From NCBI RefSeq assembly GCF_002804065.1, contig NZ_CP024955.1, forward strand, positions 992,001 through 1,056,000: a DNA stretch of 64,000 bases, written 5' to 3'. Shown piece after piece: positions 52,757 through 61,617 of the stretch (its first letter is position 1; each line of letters starts with the position of its first letter). The stretch is from Kyrpidia spormannii. GTDB taxonomy: Bacteria; Bacillota; Bacilli; Kyrpidiales; Kyrpidiaceae. Position numbers and translations under genes: made by a program. Under the pieces are notes generated by a model that saw only the letters and a list, made by a program, of their open reading frames with translations, was not told the origin of the DNA and searched no databases.

Positions 52757-54622
52757 AGCCACCGCCACGCAAGGGAGCCCCACCCCGAATCGACCGGCGG
52801 CAGCTTGACCCGGCCGGCCAGCCATCCACGGTCCGAACAAGGACCCGGCGGGTGCGAGGGTCTGGCCTTGTACCCGCCATGCCATCCACCGCCCGTCCCC
52901 GGCCATGTACCCGATGAGCACCGGGGTTTCGGGAAGATTTGGATCCCCCATGGCAGGGATGATCTGCAAGGCCGGTGGGAGCGCGGCAGAGACGGCATTC
53001 CTCACGTGTCCCTGGTGATCGATCTTGTAAAGGGTGATCTCACCTGAATCCGGACGGTACAGCCCGAGGTCTGAGGCATGATCACCCGCCGAGCCTTCCC
53101 CGTTCCACGCAAACCATTCAGTCCTGGGTCCTTGACTGTGAATGCCCAGCAAAGGAACGGGAGGGGAAACCGCCGCTAAATCCGGGCCGAGCACATATCC
53201 TTCCGCCGTTCCCTCAGAGTGGAATACCACCAGCGACGGGCGTCCTGCGATCAAGTACCCGGCGACCACGGTGTCCTTCGGATACAAGGAAATGGGCAAG
53301 CGCCGGAATGAACCGAAGGCTGCGGTTTTTGCCCGGGCCGCGTACACGGCATTGGAGGCGGCGACGAGAAGATCGTCCCGGCCGTCCCCATTGATGTCGA
53401 GCGTCCACAACTTCTTGGCCTCGATCCCCGGTGGAAGCCGGCCCCAAAGTTGAGGGGATGCCTCCGGGGAGGTTCGGAGCCAGTCCCGTTCCGAGGAGGT
53501 CACCCAGATGTCGCCCGACTGGCGCTGGATGCTCACCCAGTCATCCCATGCCTGGCCCGAGGGTCGCCCAGATGCCCAAAGATCCCCGGGCAGGGTATAC
53601 TGCCAGGCGGGTTGCAGAGGCACCACTTGGTGGAGCGATTCAAAGGTGTATCCCTCGCGCCCCAGACCGTCGATCAATTGGTGAAGATACGAAGGCGGTC
53701 CGGGGCGATACCGGTATTCCGGCAAACCGTCTCGCCAGACTTGTCGGCCGTTTCGCTTGACCGGCTCCAAAAATGGAAATTCCAACACTGGATGATAATA
53801 TAAGCTTCCGAGCCCTTCGAAAAAGGAAGCGCGGTACAGAATCCGCTTCACGGAGTCTTCGGGTTGATCGGATCGCACATACCCCAAGGGGGTCGGGATG
53901 TACACGGCTCCCCATGCCCCGGAGGCCGTCGGGCCGTCCCGGGGAACGATATCTTTTAACGACCTCACTTGCCGCCGGTCCGGCTCATACAGGATCCCAA
54001 AATTACTTCGGAGAGCCCGTTCTTGTTCCGCGGTCGCCGCATAGTGAGGGGTCTCCCAAAAGCCCGGGACCAAACCTGCGGCGGCAAAGGAATGCACGCC
54101 CGCCGTTAGCCGCCGAGCCGCATATTCGGGCGTATCCGTCAGGGGCTCATGCGGCACTTCAAACTCCCGGCCAATGGTCGTGATCGTTCCCGGGTTGCGC
54201 CAGTCCGGTTGGCCGTATTGGTGGGTGTACCCATGTACTCCGACCACGGCCCCATGTTTCGAAGCCCAGCGCAACAAAGTGACGAAGGGGGCGGCATCAG
54301 GCTGCGTGATATCGTGGACCACCGGCCGATTTTCCGGGTCTGTGCCCAAATATCTGGGGACGACGGTAATCTGGTACGGGACCTTCTCGGCAGCGAGAAA
54401 TTCCATCACAGCCCGAAGTTTCCCGAGGTCTTCGGGAGTTTGATAAGGGGGCCCGGCGGAGACGTCTTCAAAGCGCAGCAATGCGACATGTCGATGATCG
54501 GGCCATAGATTCTGATAAACGGACAGTCCTGTCTGAACTGGAATAAAAAGAAATAACAAGAGAATCACGGCGATTCGGACTCCGTGAATCTGTCGCGGTC
54601 TCACCCAACCACCTCGACTCAT
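52682..54622 (-). CDS. DUF2334 polysaccharide deacetylase-like protein with repeat C-terminus
   Basis: 646 residues from ATG 54622, after GGGAGG. A signal anchor at about 15-35 is followed by a DUF2334 (NodB-like) domain: LRFEDVSAG near 50, GVHGYTHQYG near 130, and FWETPHYAAT near 190. The domain resembles carbohydrate esterases that use Asp and His metal ligands. From about residue 385 the chain turns into beta-rich repeats with an FG-GAP type calcium loop (LDINGDGRDDLLVA), likely a propeller. It is probably secreted and cell-surface bound. Substrate unknown. An extended -10 (TGC-TAAGAT) lies just upstream at 54636-54641. Confidence 0.75.
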   Translation of the reverse strand: MSRGGWVRPRQIHGVRIAVILLLFLFIPVQTGLSVYQNLWPDHRHVALLRFEDVSAGPPYQTPEDLGKLRAVMEFLAAEKVPYQITVVPRYLGTDPENRPVVHDITQPDAAPFVTLLRWASKHGAVVGVHGYTHQYGQPDWRNPGTITTIGREFEVPHEPLTDTPEYAARRLTAGVHSFAAAGLVPGFWETPHYAATAEQERALRSNFGILYEPDRRQVRSLKDIVPRDGPTASGAWGAVYIPTPLGYVRSDQPEDSVKRILYRASFFEGLGSLYYHPVLEFPFLEPVKRNGRQVWRDGLPEYRYRPGPPSYLHQLIDGLGREGYTFESLHQVVPLQPAWQYTLPGDLWASGRPSGQAWDDWVSIQRQSGDIWVTSSERDWLRTSPEASPQLWGRLPPGIEAKKLWTLDINGDGRDDLLVAASNAVYAARAKTAAFGSFRRLPISLYPKDTVVAGYLIAGRPSLVVFHSEGTAEGYVLGPDLAAVSPPVPLLGIHSQGPRTEWFAWNGEGSAGDHASDLGLYRPDSGEITLYKIDHQGHVRNAVSAALPPALQIIPAMGDPNLPETPVLIGYMAGDGRWMAWRVQGQTLAPAGSLFGPWMAGRPGQAAAGRFGVGLPCVAVASAQGGRIDIQTAISYFGWVSFSPD

Positions 54623-54757
54623 CCACCTCCCTTTTATCTTAGCACAGAGCTCGGTCCCGCAGGGCAGTGTCCTTTTTCCATCTCGCTCACCGCATACTGA
54701 CTTTTTCCCGAAGGCACACTGAAAGGCGTCAAAGTCTCGCTGCGGGGAGGGACGAGC

Positions 54758-56662
54758 ATGGAGAAAAAGCGAAAGGAACGGGGCCCGAGATTCCTGCGAG
54801 TGCCGGTGTCATTCGCTTTGATTGTCGCCCTCCTCGGCGGTGCTTGGTGGGCGGGAGGAGGCGTACAAAGCCCGGGGCCGGGGCACGTTCCCTCCCAACC
54901 GCCCCTGAGTCATACTCCATACAGCGCGGCTCAGATCGCATCCCGGGATGTGGCGGTGACCGCGTCCTTGACGGTTTCCCGGGCCAGAAAAGACATGGCC
55001 GATGCGGCGGCCGCCCTATTGTCATCCCCCGGACCCGGCGAGCGGACGGCCCTGTTGGCCGATCGGTTATCTCCGAGGAGAGGTTGTCTGGGGGCGGTGT
55101 GGTTGCCGGCCGGCGGGCCGCCCGCTGCCACCGGGTCTTCCCTGTCCCCGACGTTGTTGCGGGAAGTGGAAAACGGCACCACCCAGTCATCCGCAGGGTG
55201 GTATGTGGGCCCGGCCCGGCAGGACGAGGCCGGCCGGCTCTACTCCCCCGCGGGGCTGCGGCTGGACGGTGGACTTCTTGCGGTCAAAATCTCGTTGGCG
55301 TCGGTGCACCGGGTGGCGGCGGAGTATGAGAAAAGCTTCGGTGCTCTGACAAGTCTTCATGCCCCGGGCGGGAGGCCCCAGGTCCTCACGAAAGGGAACC
55401 CCGGATCTTTATCCTCCGCCCCGGGTGGGGTGGGAAGTTCCAAGGGGTTGGCCGGCAAAGACGCTATCCATACCCAATCGGCGGTGGATGGGACCGATTG
55501 GCATGTCCGTGGGGGCCAGGGAAGGCCCGCTCCCCGGGTCGTCCACCGGGATGGGGAATGGATTGTGCATTTTGGGCGAGTGCTCGGTACTCCGGAGCTA
55601 GAGGACCTTCAAAGGGCCTCGGGGGGCCGGGTCGTGAACCGGGACGGGCGAGGCGGATACGTATTTCGTTTCGCAAGGCCTTCGGACATGAACCGGGCGG
55701 CACCGCTCTTTCGCGCCAAAGGAGCCCGCTACATCGAACGCCACGGGGTTGCTCGGATCAACCGGACTCCGGATGATCCCTTATACCGACCCTATCAGTG
55801 GAACATGCCGATGATCGACGCGGAGAACGCCTGGCGCACGACCACCGGGGCACCGGGGATTGTAGTCGCCGTGGTGGACACCGGGGTCGACCGAGGGCAC
55901 CCGGACCTTCAGGGCCAACTCCTCCCCGGTGCAAACCTGTTGGACCCCACCCGTCCCCCCGACGACGATAATGGTCACGGCACCCACGTGGCCGGGGTGA
56001 TCGCCGCGTTGTCGAACAACGGAGAAGGGGTGGCCAGCCTCGACTGGCATGGGCGGGTCCTGCCCGTCAAGGTGTTGGATCAGGACGGTGCTGGCTCGGC
56101 TTTCGATGTGGCCCGGGGGATCATTTGGGCAACCGATCACGGAGCCCGGGTCATCAACCTCTCCCTGGGTCAAACCGAGGACTGTCAATACCTTCACGAT
56201 GCCATCCGTTATGCAGCGGGCCGGGGAGTGCTGGTGGTGGCAGCCATGGGGAATGAAGGGACGGACACCCCCGAGTACCCCGCCGCCTATCCCGAGGTTC
56301 TGGCGGTCACTGCAGTAGACCCCGGCGGGGTCTTCGCCCCCTTCTCCAGCTACGGTGCCCACGCGGGTGTGGCGGCTCCGGGGGTCTCCATTGCCAGCAC
56401 GTACGCGGGGGGACAATATGCCGCCCTCTCCGGGACTTCCATGGCCTCCCCTCACGTGGCGGGTCTGGCGGCGCTGATCTGGGCGCGCAGCCCAAATCTC
56501 ACAGCCGACCAAGTACGAAACATCATTCAGCAAACGGCGGTGGACGGCGGTCCTCCCGGGCGGGATCCCCAATACGGTTACGGGGTCATCAACGTCGGGG
56601 CTGCGGTTCGAAGCGTTCAGACCGGAGGAGGGTGGAGGAGTATTTTTCCGTGGTGGCCCTAA
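54758..56662 (+). CDS. Membrane-anchored subtilisin-like protease with extra N-terminal domain
   Basis: 634 residues from ATG 54758, after GGGAGGG. Residues 17-36 form a membrane span. Residues about 50-195 make an extracytoplasmic region resembling a Cache-type sensor fold (long helix, then GAVWLPAGG and GGLLAVKISLASVHRV). After a Gly/Ser-rich linker, about 255-345 looks like a subtilase propeptide (EWIVHFGRVLGTPELEDLQ). The S8 domain has Asp374 (VVDTGVD), His407 (NGHGTHVAG), Asn499 and Ser561 (GTSMASPHVAG), all present. Family knowledge: an active serine endopeptidase outside the membrane. The Cache resemblance is by eye only. Target unknown. Confidence 0.85.
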   Translation: MEKKRKERGPRFLRVPVSFALIVALLGGAWWAGGGVQSPGPGHVPSQPPLSHTPYSAAQIASRDVAVTASLTVSRARKDMADAAAALLSSPGPGERTALLADRLSPRRGCLGAVWLPAGGPPAATGSSLSPTLLREVENGTTQSSAGWYVGPARQDEAGRLYSPAGLRLDGGLLAVKISLASVHRVAAEYEKSFGALTSLHAPGGRPQVLTKGNPGSLSSAPGGVGSSKGLAGKDAIHTQSAVDGTDWHVRGGQGRPAPRVVHRDGEWIVHFGRVLGTPELEDLQRASGGRVVNRDGRGGYVFRFARPSDMNRAAPLFRAKGARYIERHGVARINRTPDDPLYRPYQWNMPMIDAENAWRTTTGAPGIVVAVVDTGVDRGHPDLQGQLLPGANLLDPTRPPDDDNGHGTHVAGVIAALSNNGEGVASLDWHGRVLPVKVLDQDGAGSAFDVARGIIWATDHGARVINLSLGQTEDCQYLHDAIRYAAGRGVLVVAAMGNEGTDTPEYPAAYPEVLAVTAVDPGGVFAPFSSYGAHAGVAAPGVSIASTYAGGQYAALSGTSMASPHVAGLAALIWARSPNLTADQVRNIIQQTAVDGGPPGRDPQYGYGVINVGAAVRSVQTGGGWRSIFPWWP

Positions 56663-56664
56663 GG

Positions 56665-57270
56665 TCAGGACCGGTTTCGCACCGGTCGGACCCGCCGCAG
56701 CCACCACAGGCCGATGGCGGTGACCGCGACAAGGACCACCGCCGCCCAGAGGGTCCAGTGGTGCATCCAACGCTCCACGACGTGCCAGCGGGGGCCCAGC
56801 CACCGTCCGAGAAAAAGAAAGGTCAGCACCCACAAAGCCGCTCCGGCGTAGGCCCACTTGGCAAAACGGCGGAAGGCCATGCGCCCGACGCCGGCCACAT
56901 AGGCGGCCACATGCCGAATCCCCGGGAAAAAATACGCGAAAAATAAGGCCCATCCTCCGTATTGATCCATCCACCGGGTTGCCTGGGCGAGTTTTCCACT
57001 TTCCATGGCCCGTCGGAGGACCCGGTCTGCAATCCGGCGAAATATCCCCCGGCCCATGACGTAGCTCAAGGTAATGCCCGAACAGCTTCCGAGAAAAGCG
57101 GACGCAGCCGTGCCCGGCAAATGAACGATGCCTTGCCACGTCAAGAATCCGGCAAAGGTCAACAGCACCTCGTCGGGCACAGGGAGGCCAATGAGACCGG
57201 TGGCCAATATCAAGGCCAAGGCCGCATATCCGTGGGCGGCGATAAATTGTAACAGATCGGTGCTGTGCAC
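56665..57270 (-). CDS. DedA-family membrane protein
   Basis: 201 residues from GTG 57270, after GAGAGG. SNARE-associated (DedA) features: GLPVPDEVLLTFAGFL near 27, a glycine-rich GSCSGITLSYVMGRG segment, and FFPGIRHVAAYVAGVGRM near 115, where the conserved Arg of DedA is present. Several membrane spans. DedA proteins include lipid flippases (UptA, for undecaprenyl phosphate, and PetA, for phosphatidylethanolamine) and affect proton-motive force; which one this is cannot be decided. It converges with the protease gene with two bases between. Confidence 0.87.
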   Translation of the reverse strand: MHSTDLLQFIAAHGYAALALILATGLIGLPVPDEVLLTFAGFLTWQGIVHLPGTAASAFLGSCSGITLSYVMGRGIFRRIADRVLRRAMESGKLAQATRWMDQYGGWALFFAYFFPGIRHVAAYVAGVGRMAFRRFAKWAYAGAALWVLTFLFLGRWLGPRWHVVERWMHHWTLWAAVVLVAVTAIGLWWLRRVRPVRNRS

Positions 57271-57288
57271 GATTCCTCTCTCCGGTCG

Positions 57289-57711
57289 TTAGTCGTTGGA
57301 ATGGGCGGAGTTATCGTCCAGGGGGAGCACTCTCCAGTTTGCCAAAAGGTCCTGAAGTCTTGGATCGACCACGTGCAGGCGGATTGTGGCGGCCTGCTCC
57401 GGAGTGGGTTCCCCGGGTTCGGTGAAAAGTTTGTTCATGTCCTGGAGGATGCGCTCGACATCCAGCCCCATATACGCGGGGGCATAGGGCGAGAGATATG
57501 CAGAGGCTGTGCGCCACAATTTGCGGGCGCCACCCAGATTCCCGCTTTCGAGGTGGTATAGGGACACCGCCGTTTGGATCAATCCCTTTAAAAACGGCGG
57601 CCGCCCTTGTTCAAGCCATAATTCTTCCCCGTATTCATGGCAATCGTAGAAAGCGCGATCGACATTGAACAGGTGAATAAAATCGACCAAATGCCGGGGA
57701 TAGTCGGTCAT
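57289..57711 (-). CDS. DUF309 family protein
   Basis: 140 residues from ATG 57711, preceded by GGAGG. The DUF309 hallmarks are a helical bundle with FYDCHEYGEELWLEQGRPPFLKGLIQ split over residues 20-47 and YHLESGNLGGARKL. His and Glu in the first helix could bind metal. B. subtilis YpuF is a relative of unknown function. It is 18 bp upstream of the DedA gene on the same strand. Confidence 0.82.
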   Translation of the reverse strand: MTDYPRHLVDFIHLFNVDRAFYDCHEYGEELWLEQGRPPFLKGLIQTAVSLYHLESGNLGGARKLWRTASAYLSPYAPAYMGLDVERILQDMNKLFTEPGEPTPEQAATIRLHVVDPRLQDLLANWRVLPLDDNSAHSND

Positions 57712-57740
57712 GGCTGTCCTCCGTCCCGGATCTTGCCCAA

Positions 57741-57746
57741 ATTATA
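57741..57746 (-). promoter_or_regulatory. -10 box for the DUF309-DedA pair
   Basis: TATAAT on the minus strand, 30 bp before the DUF309 start. No good -35. Confidence 0.45.
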
Positions 57747-57788
57747 CGGGATTCGCGCCGAGTTCGCACCTGGTTTTTTGCCGGCACT

Positions 57789-57817
57789 TTGGCAGATGGA
57801 GTTTTTTTCGCTACAAT
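57789..57817 (+). promoter_or_regulatory. SigA-type promoter for trxB
   Basis: TTGGCA (57789-57794), 17 bp, TACAAT (57812-57817), about 57 bp before the trxB start. Confidence 0.8.
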
Positions 57818-57873
57818 ACGGTGCAGGGGTATATCACGGGCCCATTTCCGCAGCCCCGAGGAGGGATTTGACA

Positions 57874-58791
57874 TTGGTTTATGACACCATCATTCTGGGC
57901 GGTGGTCCCGCCGGATTGTCCGCCGCTGTCTACGCCCTGCGTTCGGGTTTGAAAATGCTCCTGGTGGAACGCGGCCTGTACGGCGGGCAGATGCAAAACA
58001 CCGAGGAGATCGAAAACTACCCCGGATTCACGTCGATTTTGGGGCCGGATCTGTCGGAGAAGATGCGGGAACACGCCGAGGCCCTCGGTCTGCAGACCCA
58101 GCAGGGCGAGGTGGAAAGCGTGGAGTTTGGTCCGCCGATTCACCGGGTGCATCTGTCCGGAGGAGAGGTGCTGGAAACCAAGACGGTGATTATCGCCACG
58201 GGCTGCGAGCCCAAAAAGCTCGGAATCCCGGGGGAGAAGGAGTTCTCCGGCAGGGGGGTGTCCTATTGCGCGGTCTGCGATGGCGCCTTCTTCAAGAACA
58301 AAAACCTATACGTAATTGGCGGTGGGGATTCGGCCTGCGAAGAAGGCGTGTATTTGACGCGGCACGCGGCCAAAGTGACCATTGTGCACCGCCGGGATAA
58401 ACTGCGGGCGCAGCCGGTGCTTCAAGAACGAGCCAGGAACAACGAGAAAATCTCTTTCTTGTTCAATCGTCGGCCGGTGGAGGTTCAGGGCGAGCGCAAA
58501 GTGGAACGCCTGGTTCTAGAGAACACCGTGACGGGAGAACGAGAAACCGTGGATGCGGACGGGATTTTCATCTACATCGGGCTTAAGCCCAACACCGAGT
58601 TTCTGAAGGGCACGCCGATCGTCAACGCGGAAGGATGGATTCCCACCGATGACCGGTTTCGAACGGCGGTCCCCGGGGTGTTTGCGGCAGGGGATGTGCG
58701 GGAGACCTGGCTCCGCCAAGTCGTCACTGCCGTCGCCGAAGGGGCGATGGCCGCGATGTCGGCCTACTACTACGTGGAAGAGCAGTCGTGA
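57874..58791 (+). CDS. trxB: Thioredoxin reductase
   Basis: About 305 residues from TTG 57874, nine bases after GGAGG; TTG 57868 is also possible. FAD loop ILGGGPAGLSAAVYALRSG, the redox pair CAVC near 132-135, NADPH loop VIGGGDSACEEGVYL, and AAGDVRE at the C-terminus define low-Mr thioredoxin reductase. It keeps thioredoxin reduced with NADPH. A terminator follows. No thioredoxin gene is in the window. Confidence 0.93.
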   Translation: MVYDTIILGGGPAGLSAAVYALRSGLKMLLVERGLYGGQMQNTEEIENYPGFTSILGPDLSEKMREHAEALGLQTQQGEVESVEFGPPIHRVHLSGGEVLETKTVIIATGCEPKKLGIPGEKEFSGRGVSYCAVCDGAFFKNKNLYVIGGGDSACEEGVYLTRHAAKVTIVHRRDKLRAQPVLQERARNNEKISFLFNRRPVEVQGERKVERLVLENTVTGERETVDADGIFIYIGLKPNTEFLKGTPIVNAEGWIPTDDRFRTAVPGVFAAGDVRETWLRQVVTAVAEGAMAAMSAYYYVEEQS

Positions 58792-58839
58792 TCTGTGCTG
58801 CACGGCGAAGAATCGAAAGAAATCTTTTCCGCCCGTTTG

Positions 58840-58868
58840 GGGGTCCGGCTACGCCGGGCCCCTTTTTT
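58840..58868 (+). terminator. Rho-independent terminator after trxB
   Basis: Ten-bp stem (58840-58849 with 58853-58862, one G-U), 3-base loop and six T. Confidence 0.9.
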
Positions 58869-58956
58869 CCTCGCGGCCTCCCGTTCTTCCGGGTCTCCAA
58901 GACCTTGGGTCGAGCCGGCCGTTGGCGGGTAATTCGCTTCCTCCCGGTTCCCCGTG

Positions 58957-58962
58957 TATAAT
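58957..58962 (+). promoter_or_regulatory. Consensus -10 box upstream of the LCP gene
   Basis: TATAAT with TG directly before it, downstream of the trxB terminator. A transcript from here would run antisense through the 87-residue gene before reaching the LCP gene about 400 bp away. The -35 site is weak. Confidence 0.4.
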
Positions 58963-59032
58963 GTGAGACAAGTGGTAAAAAGTTCACCCGTTGTCTGGGT
59001 GGCGGGGAAGCGAGGGTGCCGGCGGGGCCGGG

Positions 59033-59296
59033 TTATTCCCGATCCTTTCCCTCCGATTCGGGGGGCAAGGCCATCAGGAAAAGCCATTCGAACAAAGAGA
59101 CGGCCGCGATGAAAGCGGCGGTATGGATGGCGGAGGCCTTCAGGTCGACCGGGCGGATATCGTCGAAATAATAGAGACGGCGCATATCCGGACTGAGGGA
59201 TTGCTCCCACTGCCAGGTGCGGACGTCGCGGATAAAATACCCGACGGCGATCGCCACCAGGATGACAGTGACGATCAGAGAAACTTTGCGCACCAT
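59033..59296 (-). CDS. Two-span small membrane protein, unknown family
   Basis: 87 residues from ATG 59296, nine bases after AAGGAGG. Hydrophobic segments at about 5-20 (VSLIVTVILVAIAVGYFI) and 58-78 (AFIAAVSLFEWLFLMAL) flank a hydrophilic loop with RTWQWEQSLSPDMRRLYYF. I do not recognise it. It is divergent from the LCP gene, 63 bp between starts, and might be linked to envelope functions through that position only. Confidence 0.6.
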   Translation of the reverse strand: MVRKVSLIVTVILVAIAVGYFIRDVRTWQWEQSLSPDMRRLYYFDDIRPVDLKASAIHTAAFIAAVSLFEWLFLMALPPESEGKDRE

Positions 59297-59359
59297 GGCC
59301 ACTGCCTCCTTCGTCGGACGAACTCATCCCAACGATATCACGAAATTGGGGAAGATGCC

Positions 59360-60544
59360 ATGGTCGGACGGGGTGAGGCGACATCGATGACGCCGGGGAA
59401 ACGGGCGAAGCGGCTGCTGTTGCTCATCGTTCTTCTGTTGCTGGTTGTGGCGGGGTACTACGGCCTCGTTTTGGCCAGATTTGTGTCCGGCGTCTCTGAA
59501 GGAGCGACACCAGGCATCTGGCCATCCGGCGACGTGCGGGTGTTGGTGCTCGGTGTGGACAACCGGGGCCAGGATCCCCATCCCCGGTCGGATACGATGC
59601 TGCTCCTGGGCATCCCCCAAGGAACCGGGGGAGTGACGGTGGGCTCCATTCTGAGGGATACTTGGGTGTCCATTCCCGGGGTGGGTCAGGAGAAGATCAA
59701 TGCGGCCTACGCCGCAGGGGGGCCGGATTTGGCCAGGAAAACGGCGGAAACCTGGCTGGGCCTAGACATTCCGTACTACGCCGTGACAGATTTCGAAGGG
59801 TTTATCCACATCGTGGACGCCCTGGGCGGGGTGGACATCGACGTGGAGAAGCCGATGGATTACGTGGACGACGGGCGTTACGATATTCACTTGAAGCCGG
59901 GACTTCAGCATCTCAACGGGGCTCAGGCTCTGGGATATGTGAGGTTTCGGCACGATGCCCTCGGGGATTACGCCCGCACCGAGCGACAAAGGAAGTTCGT
60001 GCAGGCCGTTATCCGGCAGATGATGCGCCCGCAGAACCTGGTGCGCTTCCCGAACGTTCTCGCCGCAGCCGAGCCTTATATTCGCACGAATCTCTCGCCG
60101 GGAGACCAACTTCGCCTGGGACTGTGCCTGTGGAGGGATCGGGGGCAGAGCATCACCCAGATCCAGCTCCCGCCGGCGGATGCGTTTCGCGAGGCGTGGT
60201 CGTCAGATGGCCAGAGCATTCTGGTTCCGGACACTCCGGCAGTGCGGCAGTACGTCCAGAAATATTTTCCTGGAAATACACTTGGATCCGGAGGTTTCGG
60301 CGGGTCCCAGAGTCCGGCCTCTTCGGCACCGGTGACGGAACCGGCACTCACGGGTCGGGTGAGTGGGGAGTGGGTGAACTTTCGCGCCGGCCCTGGGACC
60401 GATTATCCCACCCTCGGGCGATTGGTACACGGAACGGGGTTTGAGGTGTTGGATCGCCAGCCGGGTTGGCTTCACATCCGGCTCGGGGATGGCCGGGAGG
60501 GGTATGTGAGCGCCGCTTTTGTGCAGCTCGACAATACTCCATAA
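59360..60544 (+). CDS. LytR-CpsA-Psr (LCP) family protein with C-terminal SH3b domain
   Basis: 394 residues from ATG 59360. A membrane anchor at 19-40, then an LCP domain: [11 protein letters not shown] near 58, [17 protein letters not shown] near 95, and [18 protein letters not shown] near 190 with the phosphate-binding Arg residues. After a Ser-rich linker, residues about 330-390 form a bacterial SH3 domain ([17 protein letters not shown]). LCP enzymes link anionic glycopolymers from lipid carriers to peptidoglycan. The SH3b part may hold the wall. Confidence 0.88.
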   Translation: MVGRGEATSMTPGKRAKRLLLLIVLLLLVVAGYYGLVLARFVSGVSEGATPGIWPSGDVRVLVLGVDNRGQDPHPRSDTMLLLGIPQGTGGVTVGSILRDTWVSIPGVGQEKINAAYAAGGPDLARKTAETWLGLDIPYYAVTDFEGFIHIVDALGGVDIDVEKPMDYVDDGRYDIHLKPGLQHLNGAQALGYVRFRHDALGDYARTERQRKFVQAVIRQMMRPQNLVRFPNVLAAAEPYIRTNLSPGDQLRLGLCLWRDRGQSITQIQLPPADAFREAWSSDGQSILVPDTPAVRQYVQKYFPGNTLGSGGFGGSQSPASSAPVTEPALTGRVSGEWVNFRAGPGTDYPTLGRLVHGTGFEVLDRQPGWLHIRLGDGREGYVSAAFVQLDNTP

Positions 60545-60614
60545 TGATGGGATGTTTCCCGTCGTAAGGCGCGAGGTGGCAACAAAAGAGGATGAATCGA
60601 GAGGAGTGGCGGAC

Positions 60615-61394
60615 ATGGACGGACGGAAAGTGGCGATTGTGACGGCAGCCAGCAAGGGGCTGGGGCGGGCGGTGGCGTTGGAGTTGGCCCAGGCGGGTAA
60701 CGATCTCGTCATCGCCAGCCGGGATGCACAAAGAATCGAAGAGACCGCCCGGTGGATTCGAGAGCGGTCTGATGTGGAAGTCATCCCCGTCCAAGCGGAC
60801 GTAACCTCTGCCGGTGACATCGAGAAGGTGGTCCGCACGGCGGCGGATCGGTGGGGCCGGGTGGATATCCTCATCAATAACGCGGGAGGGCCGCCGGCCG
60901 GAACTTTCGAGCAATTCGATGACAAGGCCTGGTATGCCGCCGTGGATTTGAACCTGATGAGTGTCGTGCGGGCCACCCGCCTGGTGATTCCGTACATGAG
61001 GCTCCAGGGCGGGGGGAGAATCATCAACCTTACCTCCACATCCGTGAAACAGCCCATCCCGAACCTCGTCCTTTCCAACACTGTCCGGGCCGCAGTGGCG
61101 GGGTTGACGAAGACGTTGTCCATCGAGTTGGCCCCTTATAACATTTTGGTCAATAACGTTGCGCCGGGGCGCATCGAAACGGATCGGGTCCGGGAGTTGG
61201 ACCGGATCACTGCTGAGAAGACCGGAGAGCCCGTGGACGAGGTCCGCAAGAGATGGGAAGGTCAAATCCCGCTGGGCCGGTACGGCACCCCGGAAGAGTT
61301 TGCAAAAGTGGTCGCGTTTCTTTGTTCCCCGGCGGCGAGCTATCTGACCGGTTTGACCATTTCCGTTGACGGCGGATTGACGAAAAGTCTGTGA
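60615..61394 (+). CDS. Short-chain dehydrogenase homologue with altered catalytic residues
   Basis: 259 residues from ATG 60615. The cofactor loop is [16 protein letters not shown] (TxxSxGxG, not the usual TGxxxGxG), and NNAGGP is present. The catalytic Ser is in [10 protein letters not shown], but the YxxxK pair appears to be SNTVR: Tyr is replaced by Ser and Lys by Arg. A known BKR-like subgroup of SDR proteins also lacks the standard motif. Whether it is an enzyme is open. It lies about 70 bp after the LCP gene and 27 bp before a small gene. Confidence 0.8.
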   Translation: MDGRKVAIVTAASKGLGRAVALELAQAGNDLVIASRDAQRIEETARWIRERSDVEVIPVQADVTSAGDIEKVVRTAADRWGRVDILINNAGGPPAGTFEQFDDKAWYAAVDLNLMSVVRATRLVIPYMRLQGGGRIINLTSTSVKQPIPNLVLSNTVRAAVAGLTKTLSIELAPYNILVNNVAPGRIETDRVRELDRITAEKTGEPVDEVRKRWEGQIPLGRYGTPEEFAKVVAFLCSPAASYLTGLTISVDGGLTKSL

Positions 61395-61421
61395 TCAACA
61401 ATGCGAAAGGAGGACGGGTCC

Positions 61422-61586
61422 ATGAATCGGATCCAGTACCGCGGCCGATGGTACACCTTTCCTGAGGCCATAGAGGCTGGTGTGGTGGGGCCGACCCGTC
61501 ACAAGAAGGAGGAGGAGTCGGAGCCGAAAAAAAAGCGCCCGGGCAAGAACCTTCTTCTCCGAATCCGGCGCCCCCGGGACGAGTGA
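61422..61586 (+). CDS. 54-residue basic protein, unknown
   Basis: 54 codons from ATG 61422, nine bases after AAAGGAGG. The N-terminal half (IQYRGRWYTFPEAIEAGVVG) looks folded. The C-terminal half is highly charged (HKKEEESEPKKKRPGKN, then RIRRPRDE). No membrane segment or family is recognised. It may be translated with the SDR gene. A consensus promoter begins right behind its stop. Confidence 0.6.
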   Translation: MNRIQYRGRWYTFPEAIEAGVVGPTRHKKEEESEPKKKRPGKNLLLRIRRPRDE

Positions 61587-61587
61587 T

Positions 61588-61617
61588 TTGACAGATATAG
61601 AAGACGTCCATTATAAT
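61588..61617 (+). promoter_or_regulatory. Consensus SigA promoter for metY
   Basis: TTGACA (61588-61593), 18 bp, TATAAT (61612-61617). Both boxes are perfect. It starts just after the preceding stop, 57 bp before metY. Confidence 0.9.
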
